Below, one piece after another: positions 25,307 to 32,833 of a stretch of 64,000 nucleotides of DNA. The position numbers and the translations under genes were made by a program. How positions within the stretch are numbered: the stretch's first letter is position 1; the number at the start of each line of letters is the position of its first letter. Source of the stretch: JAICMB01 sp963802915 (lineage in GTDB: Bacteria; Acidobacteriota; Terriglobia; Bryobacterales; Bryobacteraceae); contig CAWDKQ010000011.1 of assembly GCA_963802915.1 (NCBI GenBank), positions 434,001 through 498,000 on the forward strand. The letters run 5' to 3'. The notes under the pieces were generated by a model. The model ran no database searches. It saw nothing but the letters and a program-made list of their open reading frames with translations, and was not told where the DNA came from.

Positions 25307-27061
25307 TCAGGCACTGACTGCGTTGGCTCGCCTCCGCTCGGAGCTGCGAACCAAGACCTTGGCAGCGCTGGTCCTCCCACTCGCGATCATGCCGCTGTCC
25401 CCGGAGCGGCGTCCCATGTCGTCAGCGGCTAGCGGCAGCGTGATGGATATCTTCGTCCCTTTACTTCTTCGCTTGCCTGCAACAGCATCGCTTTCACTTT
25501 TCGGATGACTTTGGACTTCAAAGCGGCCGCCCAACAACGCAACCCGTTCTCTCATTCCCGAGAGCCCGAACGAATCTCTGCGCGCGAGCGCCTCCTCCAC
25601 ATTGAAGCCTACACCGTTGTCTTCTACGGTCAATCTAACCAACCCATCGGCAGAACTCACAGAAATGTTTACGTTCGTTGCGGCCGAATGCTTGCCGATA
25701 TTGTTAAAGCATTCTTGTACCAAGCGGTATACGATAATTTCGGTACTTTGTGGCAGACGGCCCATACGCGCCAAGTGTAATTTGATTCTCACCGGATGCA
25801 GCCGCCGGAAGCGATTCACCAGTTGGCGCAGCGCAGCGCCGAGGCCGAGTTGTTCGAGAACAGCCGGGCTCAGAGCAGCAATGAGACGGCGCATTTCAAG
25901 AATGGTGCGCTCCGTGAGGTCGCGCGCATCGCGCAGTTTTGTGATCGCCTCCACCATCTCCTGGGGCAGCGTCTGTTCGAGCAGCTCGATCTGCAATCGG
26001 ATACACAATAATGACTGGCCGGCCTCGTCGTGGAGCTCGCGGCTGATGCGCCGCCTTTCCATTTCCTCGACATGGAGCATGTGCTCGGCGAGCTGCCGGA
26101 CCTGCTCCTCCCGCGCCGCGAGATCCTCCATCAGCTTGGCCTTCTCGGCTGCCATCAGGCAGCGCTCGGCGGCCGCGGCCAGAAGATCCTGCTCGCGCGG
26201 AAGCCATTCATAATCCTTCGTAAATCCGAATTGCATCACGCCTGCCGTTCGCCCATCCGCCGCCAATGGAATTGACCAGCAGGATTGGAACTGATCCTTC
26301 CACGAAGGATCGAGCAGGTACCGCGACGAGCCTTTAGTCAGATCCACTTGTTTCGCCTTCGCCAGCAATTGCAGCCATTCCGGCCGATTCGGGACTTCGA
26401 TAAGTGAGGGACGCGGCTTGCGATTCTTCCCGCAGGCATTCGCCCGCAAAATCCACGCCGAGCGGCTTTCATTGAGCAAATAAAGATGACCGGCATCCGC
26501 CTGGCAGACCTGCACTAGCGTCTGCAAAAAGCGATTCAGCAATTCATCGAGATTGCGCGATTCCAGCTCCACCCGGAACAACTCATAAAATGCCTGCGTT
26601 TCCGCTTCGCGAACCTGGTAAAACGCGTTATTTAGGGTCAGAATGACGCAAAAATGGAGCTGTTCGCGAACCCACTGAAAGTTGGCATACTCCGACGGCA
26701 GGCGTTTCCGGAGAACCGGGGTGAGTAGCCGATCGTATTCCTGGAGGGCCTCGACGATGCTGCTGGGCGCCAGGTTCAGCTTCGCCAGCCGCCGTCCGTT
26801 ATATTCCACCTGCTCGATAAACTTGAGCGGCGGACGCCCGCTCGCGAGGATTTTCGCCGCCGAACCCGTCGTGAGAGCCATCAGAGCGCTGCGGATCTTA
26901 GGCTCAAATCCCAAACTCTTCAGTTTGGCCGTGAAACGACGTTCGAGCGATTCGGCATGCGGTAGCAGGAAAACAGCCAGCCGTTGTAAATGCACCCGAA
27001 GCTGGTCGCTTAACACATCCGCGGCATCAGCCAACTCCGGTGCTATTTCGCTGAGTTGCAC
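25307..27061 (-). CDS. Sensor histidine kinase with GAF-like and HisKA_3 domains
   Basis: Sensor kinase of 584 aa from a GTG start, with no transmembrane segments. The N-terminal about 160 residues are all-helical and may be an RsbRD_N or globin-like sensor domain. Residues about 175-325 look like a GAF domain (QADAGHLYLLNES, then GVMQFGFTKDYEWL). The HisKA_3 phosphoacceptor box is ERRRISRELHDEAGQSLL, and the ATPase domain shows ECFNNIGKHS, VEDNGVGF and FGLSGMRERV, as in NarX/DesK-type kinases. The C-terminal about 40 residues after ISITLPLA are a basic, disordered tail. Its partner is the NarL-type regulator just downstream. Confidence 0.9.
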   Translation of the reverse strand: MQLSEIAPELADAADVLSDQLRVHLQRLAVFLLPHAESLERRFTAKLKSLGFEPKIRSALMALTTGSAAKILASGRPPLKFIEQVEYNGRRLAKLNLAPSSIVEALQEYDRLLTPVLRKRLPSEYANFQWVREQLHFCVILTLNNAFYQVREAETQAFYELFRVELESRNLDELLNRFLQTLVQVCQADAGHLYLLNESRSAWILRANACGKNRKPRPSLIEVPNRPEWLQLLAKAKQVDLTKGSSRYLLDPSWKDQFQSCWSIPLAADGRTAGVMQFGFTKDYEWLPREQDLLAAAAERCLMAAEKAKLMEDLAAREEQVRQLAEHMLHVEEMERRRISRELHDEAGQSLLCIRLQIELLEQTLPQEMVEAITKLRDARDLTERTILEMRRLIAALSPAVLEQLGLGAALRQLVNRFRRLHPVRIKLHLARMGRLPQSTEIIVYRLVQECFNNIGKHSAATNVNISVSSADGLVRLTVEDNGVGFNVEEALARRDSFGLSGMRERVALLGGRFEVQSHPKSESDAVAGKRRSKGTKISITLPLAADDMGRRSGDSGMIASGRTSAAKVLVRSSERRRANAVSA

Positions 27062-27138
27062 TCAGACTGTATATCGGCAGCTAGGGTGGAAACTTGAGGC
27101 AAAGCCTAGGCTTACCTATTACGTACGCCTTGGCCTAC

Positions 27139-28377
27139 TTATTTCGCCCCGTGTTGCTTCAGGATTGCCGCGATTTCAGGCTGATTGTTATCCAGGGCGC
27201 TTTTCAGGATGCTCGCGCCCTTCCGATTGCGCGCATTCGGGTCGGCCCCCCGTGCGAGAAGCAGTTCCACTACCTCCTGACGCCCCCAGGTCGCGGCGTA
27301 ATAAAGAGGAGTAGCGTCGGATTCCGTGTCGCGGGCATCGATGGCCGCCCCGTGGTCGAGCAGCGTCTGGACCACCGCCTTGTCACCGCCCAGCGCCGCA
27401 TCGTGGAGCGGAAGAGCACCGGATTTATTTCGAATATCCATCTTTGCGCCGTGGGCAAGCAGTAGGTCGACAATCTCGCGCTGGCCTTTGAGACAAGCAT
27501 CGTCGAGCGGCGTGGCGCCTTCCGGCCCCAAGGCATTTACATCGGCGCCTTTGTCGACCAAAAGCTGCACCAGGTCGATCTGCCCCCGCAAAATCGCCTC
27601 ATGCATCGCCCTTGGGCTCGAGCTGTCGTCCCCGCCGATCTTCGCGCCTTTCGTAATCAGAAACTCGACCACCTTGGTCTGGCGCTGCCGCAAAGCCACG
27701 TCGACAGGCGTGACGCCATCGCGATCCGGAGCATTCATGTCCGCGCCCGCCATAATCAGCGCGGCAACAATATCGACATGACCTTTTTCCGCCGCTTCAT
27801 GGAGTGGAGTTTCTCCACTCTTGGGATTTATGGATTTGAAATCGGCTTTGTGGTTGATCAGTCCAATGACGATGTCGAGGTGCCCGCGCCAGACGGCCTC
27901 TTCGAGAGCCGTCGCGCCGTCGGCATCGCGAGCATTAATATCGGCCCCGTGTTTGAGCAAAAGTTCCAGCATGGAACCGCTGCCGCGATTCGCTGCCAGG
28001 TGCAAGGGGGTCGAGTCGCCGCGATAACGCGCGCGCACGTCCGCTCCTTTGTCGATCAGCATCTCGGCGATCTTAAGATGATTGGTGATGATGGCGTAAT
28101 GCAGCGGCGTGGAACCGGCCTCGGTGTGCTTCGCGTTCACATTGGCGCCGAACGAGAGCAGCAGCGCGACCATATCCGCATCGCCGGACCAGACGGCGTC
28201 ATGCAACGGCGTCCCGCCCATCGGATTCACGCCATTTACCGGCGCGCCTTGTTCGAGAAGCTCGCGCGCATGCGCCACGTCCCCGCTCCGGACAGCCTTG
28301 CGAAGCTCATCGCCCTGATCCGTAGCAAGAAGGTTCAGCGAGAGGCATAACAGCAACGGCAGGAGAACGCGCCTCAT
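27139..28377 (-). CDS. Secreted ankyrin-repeat protein
   Basis: A 412-aa protein made of a signal peptide (MRRVLLPLLLCLSLNLLA) and about twelve consecutive 33-residue ankyrin repeats covering residues 22-412. Repeat consensus copies such as TPLHEAAEKGHVDIVAALI and a following GADMNAPDRDGV are clear. No other domain is present, so it is probably a periplasmic or surface protein-binding scaffold. It lies downstream of the sugar ABC transporter genes on the same strand, separated by a 7-base repeat array, and is not obviously part of that operon. Confidence 0.9.
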   Translation of the reverse strand: MRRVLLPLLLCLSLNLLATDQGDELRKAVRSGDVAHARELLEQGAPVNGVNPMGGTPLHDAVWSGDADMVALLLSFGANVNAKHTEAGSTPLHYAIITNHLKIAEMLIDKGADVRARYRGDSTPLHLAANRGSGSMLELLLKHGADINARDADGATALEEAVWRGHLDIVIGLINHKADFKSINPKSGETPLHEAAEKGHVDIVAALIMAGADMNAPDRDGVTPVDVALRQRQTKVVEFLITKGAKIGGDDSSSPRAMHEAILRGQIDLVQLLVDKGADVNALGPEGATPLDDACLKGQREIVDLLLAHGAKMDIRNKSGALPLHDAALGGDKAVVQTLLDHGAAIDARDTESDATPLYYAATWGRQEVVELLLARGADPNARNRKGASILKSALDNNQPEIAAILKQHGAK

Positions 28378-28390
28378 AGTTTAAGTCTAA

Positions 28391-28431
28391 GCGTTCGTGG
28401 TTGTTGGTTCGTGGTTCGTGGTTGGTTGTGC
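28391..28431. repeat. Short 7-base tandem repeat array (GTTCGTG type)
   Basis: Imperfect head-to-tail units of GTTCGTG with GTTGTTG and GGTTG variants fill most of the gap between the ankyrin gene and the ABC transporter gene. The same heptamer family (GTTCGTA/GTTCGTC) recurs at 55987-56046 and 56217-56254. Confidence 0.7.
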
Positions 28432-28432
28432 G

Positions 28433-30424
28433 TTAGAAATCGAATTGATCGATATTCGATTTGTTGAAGATGAATGGGGCGCCCAAAATCACATCGCTGC
28501 CCTGGACTTGAATCCGCCCCAGCCGCCCCGCCTGCAGCGAAGTGTCGCCCTTCTTCAACTGCCCCTTAGCCAAAGCCTGCGCAGCGTACACGGTTAGATA
28601 GCCGAGGTCGTGCGTGTTCCATAAAACCACAGCTTGAATAAACCCCTGACGCACATAAGGCTTGCACAGGTTCGGAAGCGACAGTCCGATCACCTTTACG
28701 TCTTTGCGGCCGGACTGCTTCACCGCCTCCGCCGCACCCGGCACGGCCGGCGCTGCGATTCCCATGATGAGTTTTAAGTTCGGGTACACCTTTAGCAAAG
28801 TCTGAGCTTCAGCGAAGGCACGGTCGCGATCGTCGTCACAGGGGCGAACGGTCAGCAATTTCAAATCCGGATATTTTTTGGCCAGCCGCTCCCGGATAAA
28901 CTGGATCCACTCATTCTGATTCGCCGCGCTCATCGCACCCGTGATAATCGCGAACTCGCCCCGGCCGTTGAGCTGGCGGGCGGCTTCATCGGTGAGCGTG
29001 TACCCGATTCCCTGCGGCGTCGCCTGGTTGATAAAGAAATCGCGTGCGTCGGGCTGCGCGTCGGCATCGAACGTCACCACGCGAATCCCACTCGCAAGGG
29101 CCTTGCGAAGCACGGTCGAAATCGCCGCCTGGTTCGACACGCTGACCGCAATGGCATCCACGTGACGAGTGATCCAGCCCTCCACGATCTCGTTCTGCTT
29201 GGCCGGATCGAGGTCGGTCGGCCCATCCCAAATCAAATCGACGCCGAGATCCTTTGCGGCCTCTTCGGCGCCGATCTTGCAGCTCGCGAAATACGGATCG
29301 CCCTTGGCCTTGGGCATCATGGCGACGCGTACGGCATGCGTTTCCGATGGAGCCGTGGTGGCGTGAACTTCGCGCAGGCTGCGCACCAGATACCAGTTGC
29401 TGGCCGCGACAATCAAAGATCCAGTCAGAATCACGGCCGAAAGAACGGCGACTTGGGAGTTCCTCACGGTGCTGTTATCGGCCTCCAGGCCTTTCTTGAA
29501 TTGAATGCGGTCAAGTCCAATAGTAATCACTAAGACCGCGCCCGTGAGGATGCCGCTCAGCTCGGCCGGCATGCCCGACAGCCGCAGTCCATTTTGCAAC
29601 ACGACGATCGCGAACAACCCGAGCAGCGTGCCCAGAATGGTCCCGCTCCCGCCAAAGATCGATGTGCCGCCAAGCACGACAGCCGTGATGGCCAGCAGCT
29701 CATATCCGGTGCCGGCATCGGATTTCGCCTGGCCGATATGCGCGACATAAATCAGCGCCGCCACGCTCGCCCAGAAGCCCGATAAGACATAGACCAGAGC
29801 GACGCGCTGCCCCACCGGGATCCCCGCATAGCGCGTCCCTTCGGGTGAAAGGCCGATCGCATAGAGCGCTCGCCCGATCGTCGTGCGATGCAGCAAAATC
29901 CAATAAAAGACCGCGGCCGCTAGCAAAACGAAAAACTGAGGCGGCACGATTCCGCCGAGATATCCCTGCCCCAGAAACAGGAACGATCGCGGGAAACCTG
30001 AGAACGCATCGAGCGCACCAGTCAGCCCCTCGGCCAGCCCGCGGAAAAGCGAAAACGTAGCAATCGTGACGATCAGCGGCGCGATGCGAAACCGCGTGAT
30101 CACAAGCGCATTCAGCCCGCCCCCCGCGATTCCAACCAACAGCGTACACGCCGCGGCCGCGGCAATCGAAAAATGATGATCACGCCACAGCGATCCGAAA
30201 ATAATCGCCGCAAGTCCAATCATGGAACCCACGGACAGATCGATTCCTCCGGTGACGATGACGGGCGTGAGCGCCAACGCTAGCAGTCCGAGTTCCACCG
30301 CGAGCCGCACGATCTCAAACGCATTCGCGCCAGTAAAAAAATTCTGGCCGGCGAAGCCGAACAGCGCGATTTCGAACGCGAGCAGCACCAGCAGGACGAG
30401 TTCGTTAGGCCGCAGCTTTGGCAT
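28433..30424 (-). CDS. Sugar ABC transporter permease fused to its substrate-binding protein
   Basis: One open frame joins two normally separate transporter parts. From the ATG at 30424 (AAAGGAG upstream; an ATG at 30454 is possible) the first about 320 residues are an RbsC/BPD_transp_2-type permease with about ten hydrophobic helices and the loop TAVVLGGTSIFGGSGTILGT. A further hydrophobic segment (VAVLSAVILTGSLIVAA) follows, then from about residue 360 a periplasmic-binding-protein type I sugar domain (VAMMPKAKGDPYFASCKIG, IWDGPTDLDPAKQ) related to LsrB/RhaS. The extra membrane helix would place the binding domain in the periplasm tethered to the channel. It overlaps the upstream permease gene by 20 bases. 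The neighbouring rhamnosidase suggests rhamnose as substrate. Confidence 0.9.
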   Translation of the reverse strand: MPKLRPNELVLLVLLAFEIALFGFAGQNFFTGANAFEIVRLAVELGLLALALTPVIVTGGIDLSVGSMIGLAAIIFGSLWRDHHFSIAAAAACTLLVGIAGGGLNALVITRFRIAPLIVTIATFSLFRGLAEGLTGALDAFSGFPRSFLFLGQGYLGGIVPPQFFVLLAAAVFYWILLHRTTIGRALYAIGLSPEGTRYAGIPVGQRVALVYVLSGFWASVAALIYVAHIGQAKSDAGTGYELLAITAVVLGGTSIFGGSGTILGTLLGLFAIVVLQNGLRLSGMPAELSGILTGAVLVITIGLDRIQFKKGLEADNSTVRNSQVAVLSAVILTGSLIVAASNWYLVRSLREVHATTAPSETHAVRVAMMPKAKGDPYFASCKIGAEEAAKDLGVDLIWDGPTDLDPAKQNEIVEGWITRHVDAIAVSVSNQAAISTVLRKALASGIRVVTFDADAQPDARDFFINQATPQGIGYTLTDEAARQLNGRGEFAIITGAMSAANQNEWIQFIRERLAKKYPDLKLLTVRPCDDDRDRAFAEAQTLLKVYPNLKLIMGIAAPAVPGAAEAVKQSGRKDVKVIGLSLPNLCKPYVRQGFIQAVVLWNTHDLGYLTVYAAQALAKGQLKKGDTSLQAGRLGRIQVQGSDVILGAPFIFNKSNIDQFDF

Positions 30425-31343
30425 GCGCTCCTTTGCGGCTTCCGATCGCATCAATGGCTACAGCGGCAAGAATGATCCCTCCCTGAACCGCTTTTTCCCA
30501 ATAGGCATTCACGCCGAGAAAGGTGAGAGCGGGTCCGATCGCGCCCAGCAGCACCACTCCCAACAGCGTCCCCAGCAGCGTGCCGCGTCCGCCGGAAACC
30601 GACGCCCCGCCGATCACTACCGCCGAGATCACCTTCAACTCGAGCCCCATGCCGGCATTCGCCTCGATATCTTCAAATCGAACCGAATTGAGAATGGCGG
30701 CGAAGCCGGTAAGAGCGCCGAGCGCTGCGAAGACGTGAAAACGAACCGCCCGCACATCGATACCTGCGAGCCGGGCAGCTTCGACATCCGATCCCGTGGC
30801 ATAAATCGCACGCCCCGCCGAGATCCAACGAAGAAATGCCGCGAGCCCCGCAAATAACAGCGCGCCGATCAGAACAATGGCGAGTTGCCCAGTGGACTGG
30901 CCCAACCCGAACCACTGGAACGAAGGGGGAAGATTCTGCACCCAAGCGCCGCCGCGCGTCCATCGCAAGCTGTCGCGCAGGATGACCATGGTCGCGAGCG
31001 TCACCACGATCGAAGGAATCCGCACATATGCGACAAGGGCCCCGTTCACCGCGCCCATCAACCAGCCCAGCGCGGCGGCCCCGATCACGACGACGAACAT
31101 CGGTAGACCCGCCTTGGCAAACAGCGCTGCCACAATGCTGGCGATCGCAAACTGCGATCCCACCGAAATGTCGATCTCGCCGGTTAGAATCACCAACGTC
31201 ATTCCGATCGCGATCAGCAACACCGGCGTATTGGAAAGCACGATGTCGCGCAGGTTCCCAACCGCGAAAAACCCCGGAGCGAGAATCGCCATTGCGCCCA
31301 GCAGCGCGGCGCAAGCCGCCAAAAGAGAAAGTTCGCGTTTCAA
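30405..31343 (-). CDS. Sugar ABC transporter permease
   Basis: Inner-membrane permease of 312 aa of the ribose/rhamnose (BPD_transp_2) family with eight to ten hydrophobic helices. Conserved family stretches include VILTGEIDISVGSQFAIASI in the second third and ISAVVIGGASVSGGRGTLLG, the cytoplasmic loop that meets the ATPase. It overlaps the ATPase gene upstream by four bases and the fused permease gene downstream by 20 bases, so the three genes form one operon. It most likely forms a heterodimeric channel with the permease half of the fusion, as RhaP and RhaQ do in rhizobial rhamnose transporters. Confidence 0.92.
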   Translation of the reverse strand: MKRELSLLAACAALLGAMAILAPGFFAVGNLRDIVLSNTPVLLIAIGMTLVILTGEIDISVGSQFAIASIVAALFAKAGLPMFVVVIGAAALGWLMGAVNGALVAYVRIPSIVVTLATMVILRDSLRWTRGGAWVQNLPPSFQWFGLGQSTGQLAIVLIGALLFAGLAAFLRWISAGRAIYATGSDVEAARLAGIDVRAVRFHVFAALGALTGFAAILNSVRFEDIEANAGMGLELKVISAVVIGGASVSGGRGTLLGTLLGVVLLGAIGPALTFLGVNAYWEKAVQGGIILAAVAIDAIGSRKGAHAKAAA

Positions 31344-32827
31344 GCGCTCGCCTCCAGCGCCACCACCAGAATGGATTCCTGCGATGCCTGCGCCCGCTCG
31401 AGCGTGCCGGCAATTGCGCCGCCGCGCATCACCGCAATACGATCGCTCATGCCGAGAATCTCCGGCAGCTCCGACGAGATCATAATGATCGCGATTCCGC
31501 GGCTCGCCAGATCCACCATCAGCCGATGAATCTCTGCCTTCGAGCCCACATCCACTCCCTGCGTCGGTTCATCCAGAATCAGGATCGCCGGCTTCGTAAT
31601 CAACCAGCGTCCGAGCGCCACCTTCTGCTGATTCCCGCCCGACAAAGTGCCGGTCAGCGCATCCACTGAAGCGGCTTTGATCCCGAGCCGCTGCACATAC
31701 TCGCGTCCGACCTCCCGCTCCTTCGGACCATCCAGAAACATCCCCGAAAGCGAGGCCAGCGAAAGATTCGAAGCAATCGAAAAATCGAGAATCACGCCAT
31801 GCCGCCGCCGATCTTCGGGCACGTACGCAATCCCGAGTGCGATCGCCTCCGCCGGATTGTGAATGCGAACCACGCGTCCACGAATCAAAATCTCGCCGGC
31901 ATCGGCGGGAGTTAGTCCGAAAAGCGTCTCGGCGACCTGGGTGCGTCCCGCGCCCACCATCCCGGCCAGTCCCAGAATCTCTCCGGACCGAACCGCCAAA
32001 TTGACGTTGCGAATCCCCGCCGCCGCGCATCCCAGGCCGCGCACTTCCAGCACCGGCTCCCCGATCGGAACGTCCACTTTGGGAAAAATCTGCGAGATTT
32101 CCCGGCCCGCCATCAGGCGGATCAACGTGGGCCGATCGGCGTCCGCCATCGCCCGCGTTTCGATAATGCTGCCATCGCGTAGTATCGTCACGCGATCGGC
32201 GATCTGGAACAATTCTTCCAACCGATGCGAGATATAAATCAGGCCGACCTGCTGCTCCCGCAGCCGGCGAATCACTTCAAAAAGCTTGTCCACTTCATGC
32301 GAGGTGAGCGAGGCAGTCGGCTCATCGAGAATCAGGAATCGCGCCTTCGCTCCCAGTGAACGCGCAATCTCGACGAGCTGCTGTTCGGGCATGCTGAGCG
32401 ATCCGGCAATCGCACGCGGATCGATCGAGGCGCCGATACTCTCAAGCAGCATCCGCGCACGCTCCACGCGAGCCTTCCAACGCACGAATCGAAAAAATCC
32501 GGGCTCCTCTGAGCCAAGCGCGATATTCTCGGCAACGCTGAGATCCGGAAACAAAGCAGGCTGCTGATAAATGGCCGCGATGCCCAGCGCCTTCGCATGT
32601 GCCGGATTGTTGTGCTCCACCACCACGCCATCGAGCTCGACAGAGCCTTCATCGGGCCGCAGCGCGCCCGTGAGCACCTTGATGAGCGTCGATTTCCCTG
32701 CCCCGTTCTCGCCGACGAGGGCATGCACTTCACCCGCATGAACGTCGAATGAGACGCTCTTCAGCGCCCGAACGCCCGCGAAAGATTTCGATATACCGTT
32801 GGCTCGGAGAATGCGGACATTGTACAT
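31340..32827 (-). CDS. Sugar ABC transporter ATP-binding protein (two ABC domains)
   Basis: A 495-aa ATPase of the RbsA/MglA/RhaT family with two tandem nucleotide-binding domains. The first has Walker A GENGAGKSTL, signature SMPEQQLVEIAR and Walker B FLILDEPTASL. The second is of the degenerate type: GLAGMVGAGRTQVAETL replaces Walker A, with LSGGNQQKVALGRWL and ILILDEPTQGVD. It powers import by the two downstream permease genes. The start codon lies only six bases from the divergent GTG of the GH78 gene, so each promoter must sit inside the other gene or the transcripts are nearly leaderless. Sugar specificity is inferred from the neighbour only. Confidence 0.93.
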   Translation of the reverse strand: MYNVRILRANGISKSFAGVRALKSVSFDVHAGEVHALVGENGAGKSTLIKVLTGALRPDEGSVELDGVVVEHNNPAHAKALGIAAIYQQPALFPDLSVAENIALGSEEPGFFRFVRWKARVERARMLLESIGASIDPRAIAGSLSMPEQQLVEIARSLGAKARFLILDEPTASLTSHEVDKLFEVIRRLREQQVGLIYISHRLEELFQIADRVTILRDGSIIETRAMADADRPTLIRLMAGREISQIFPKVDVPIGEPVLEVRGLGCAAAGIRNVNLAVRSGEILGLAGMVGAGRTQVAETLFGLTPADAGEILIRGRVVRIHNPAEAIALGIAYVPEDRRRHGVILDFSIASNLSLASLSGMFLDGPKEREVGREYVQRLGIKAASVDALTGTLSGGNQQKVALGRWLITKPAILILDEPTQGVDVGSKAEIHRLMVDLASRGIAIIMISSELPEILGMSDRIAVMRGGAIAGTLERAQASQESILVVALEASA

Positions 32828-32833
32828 TGGTCT

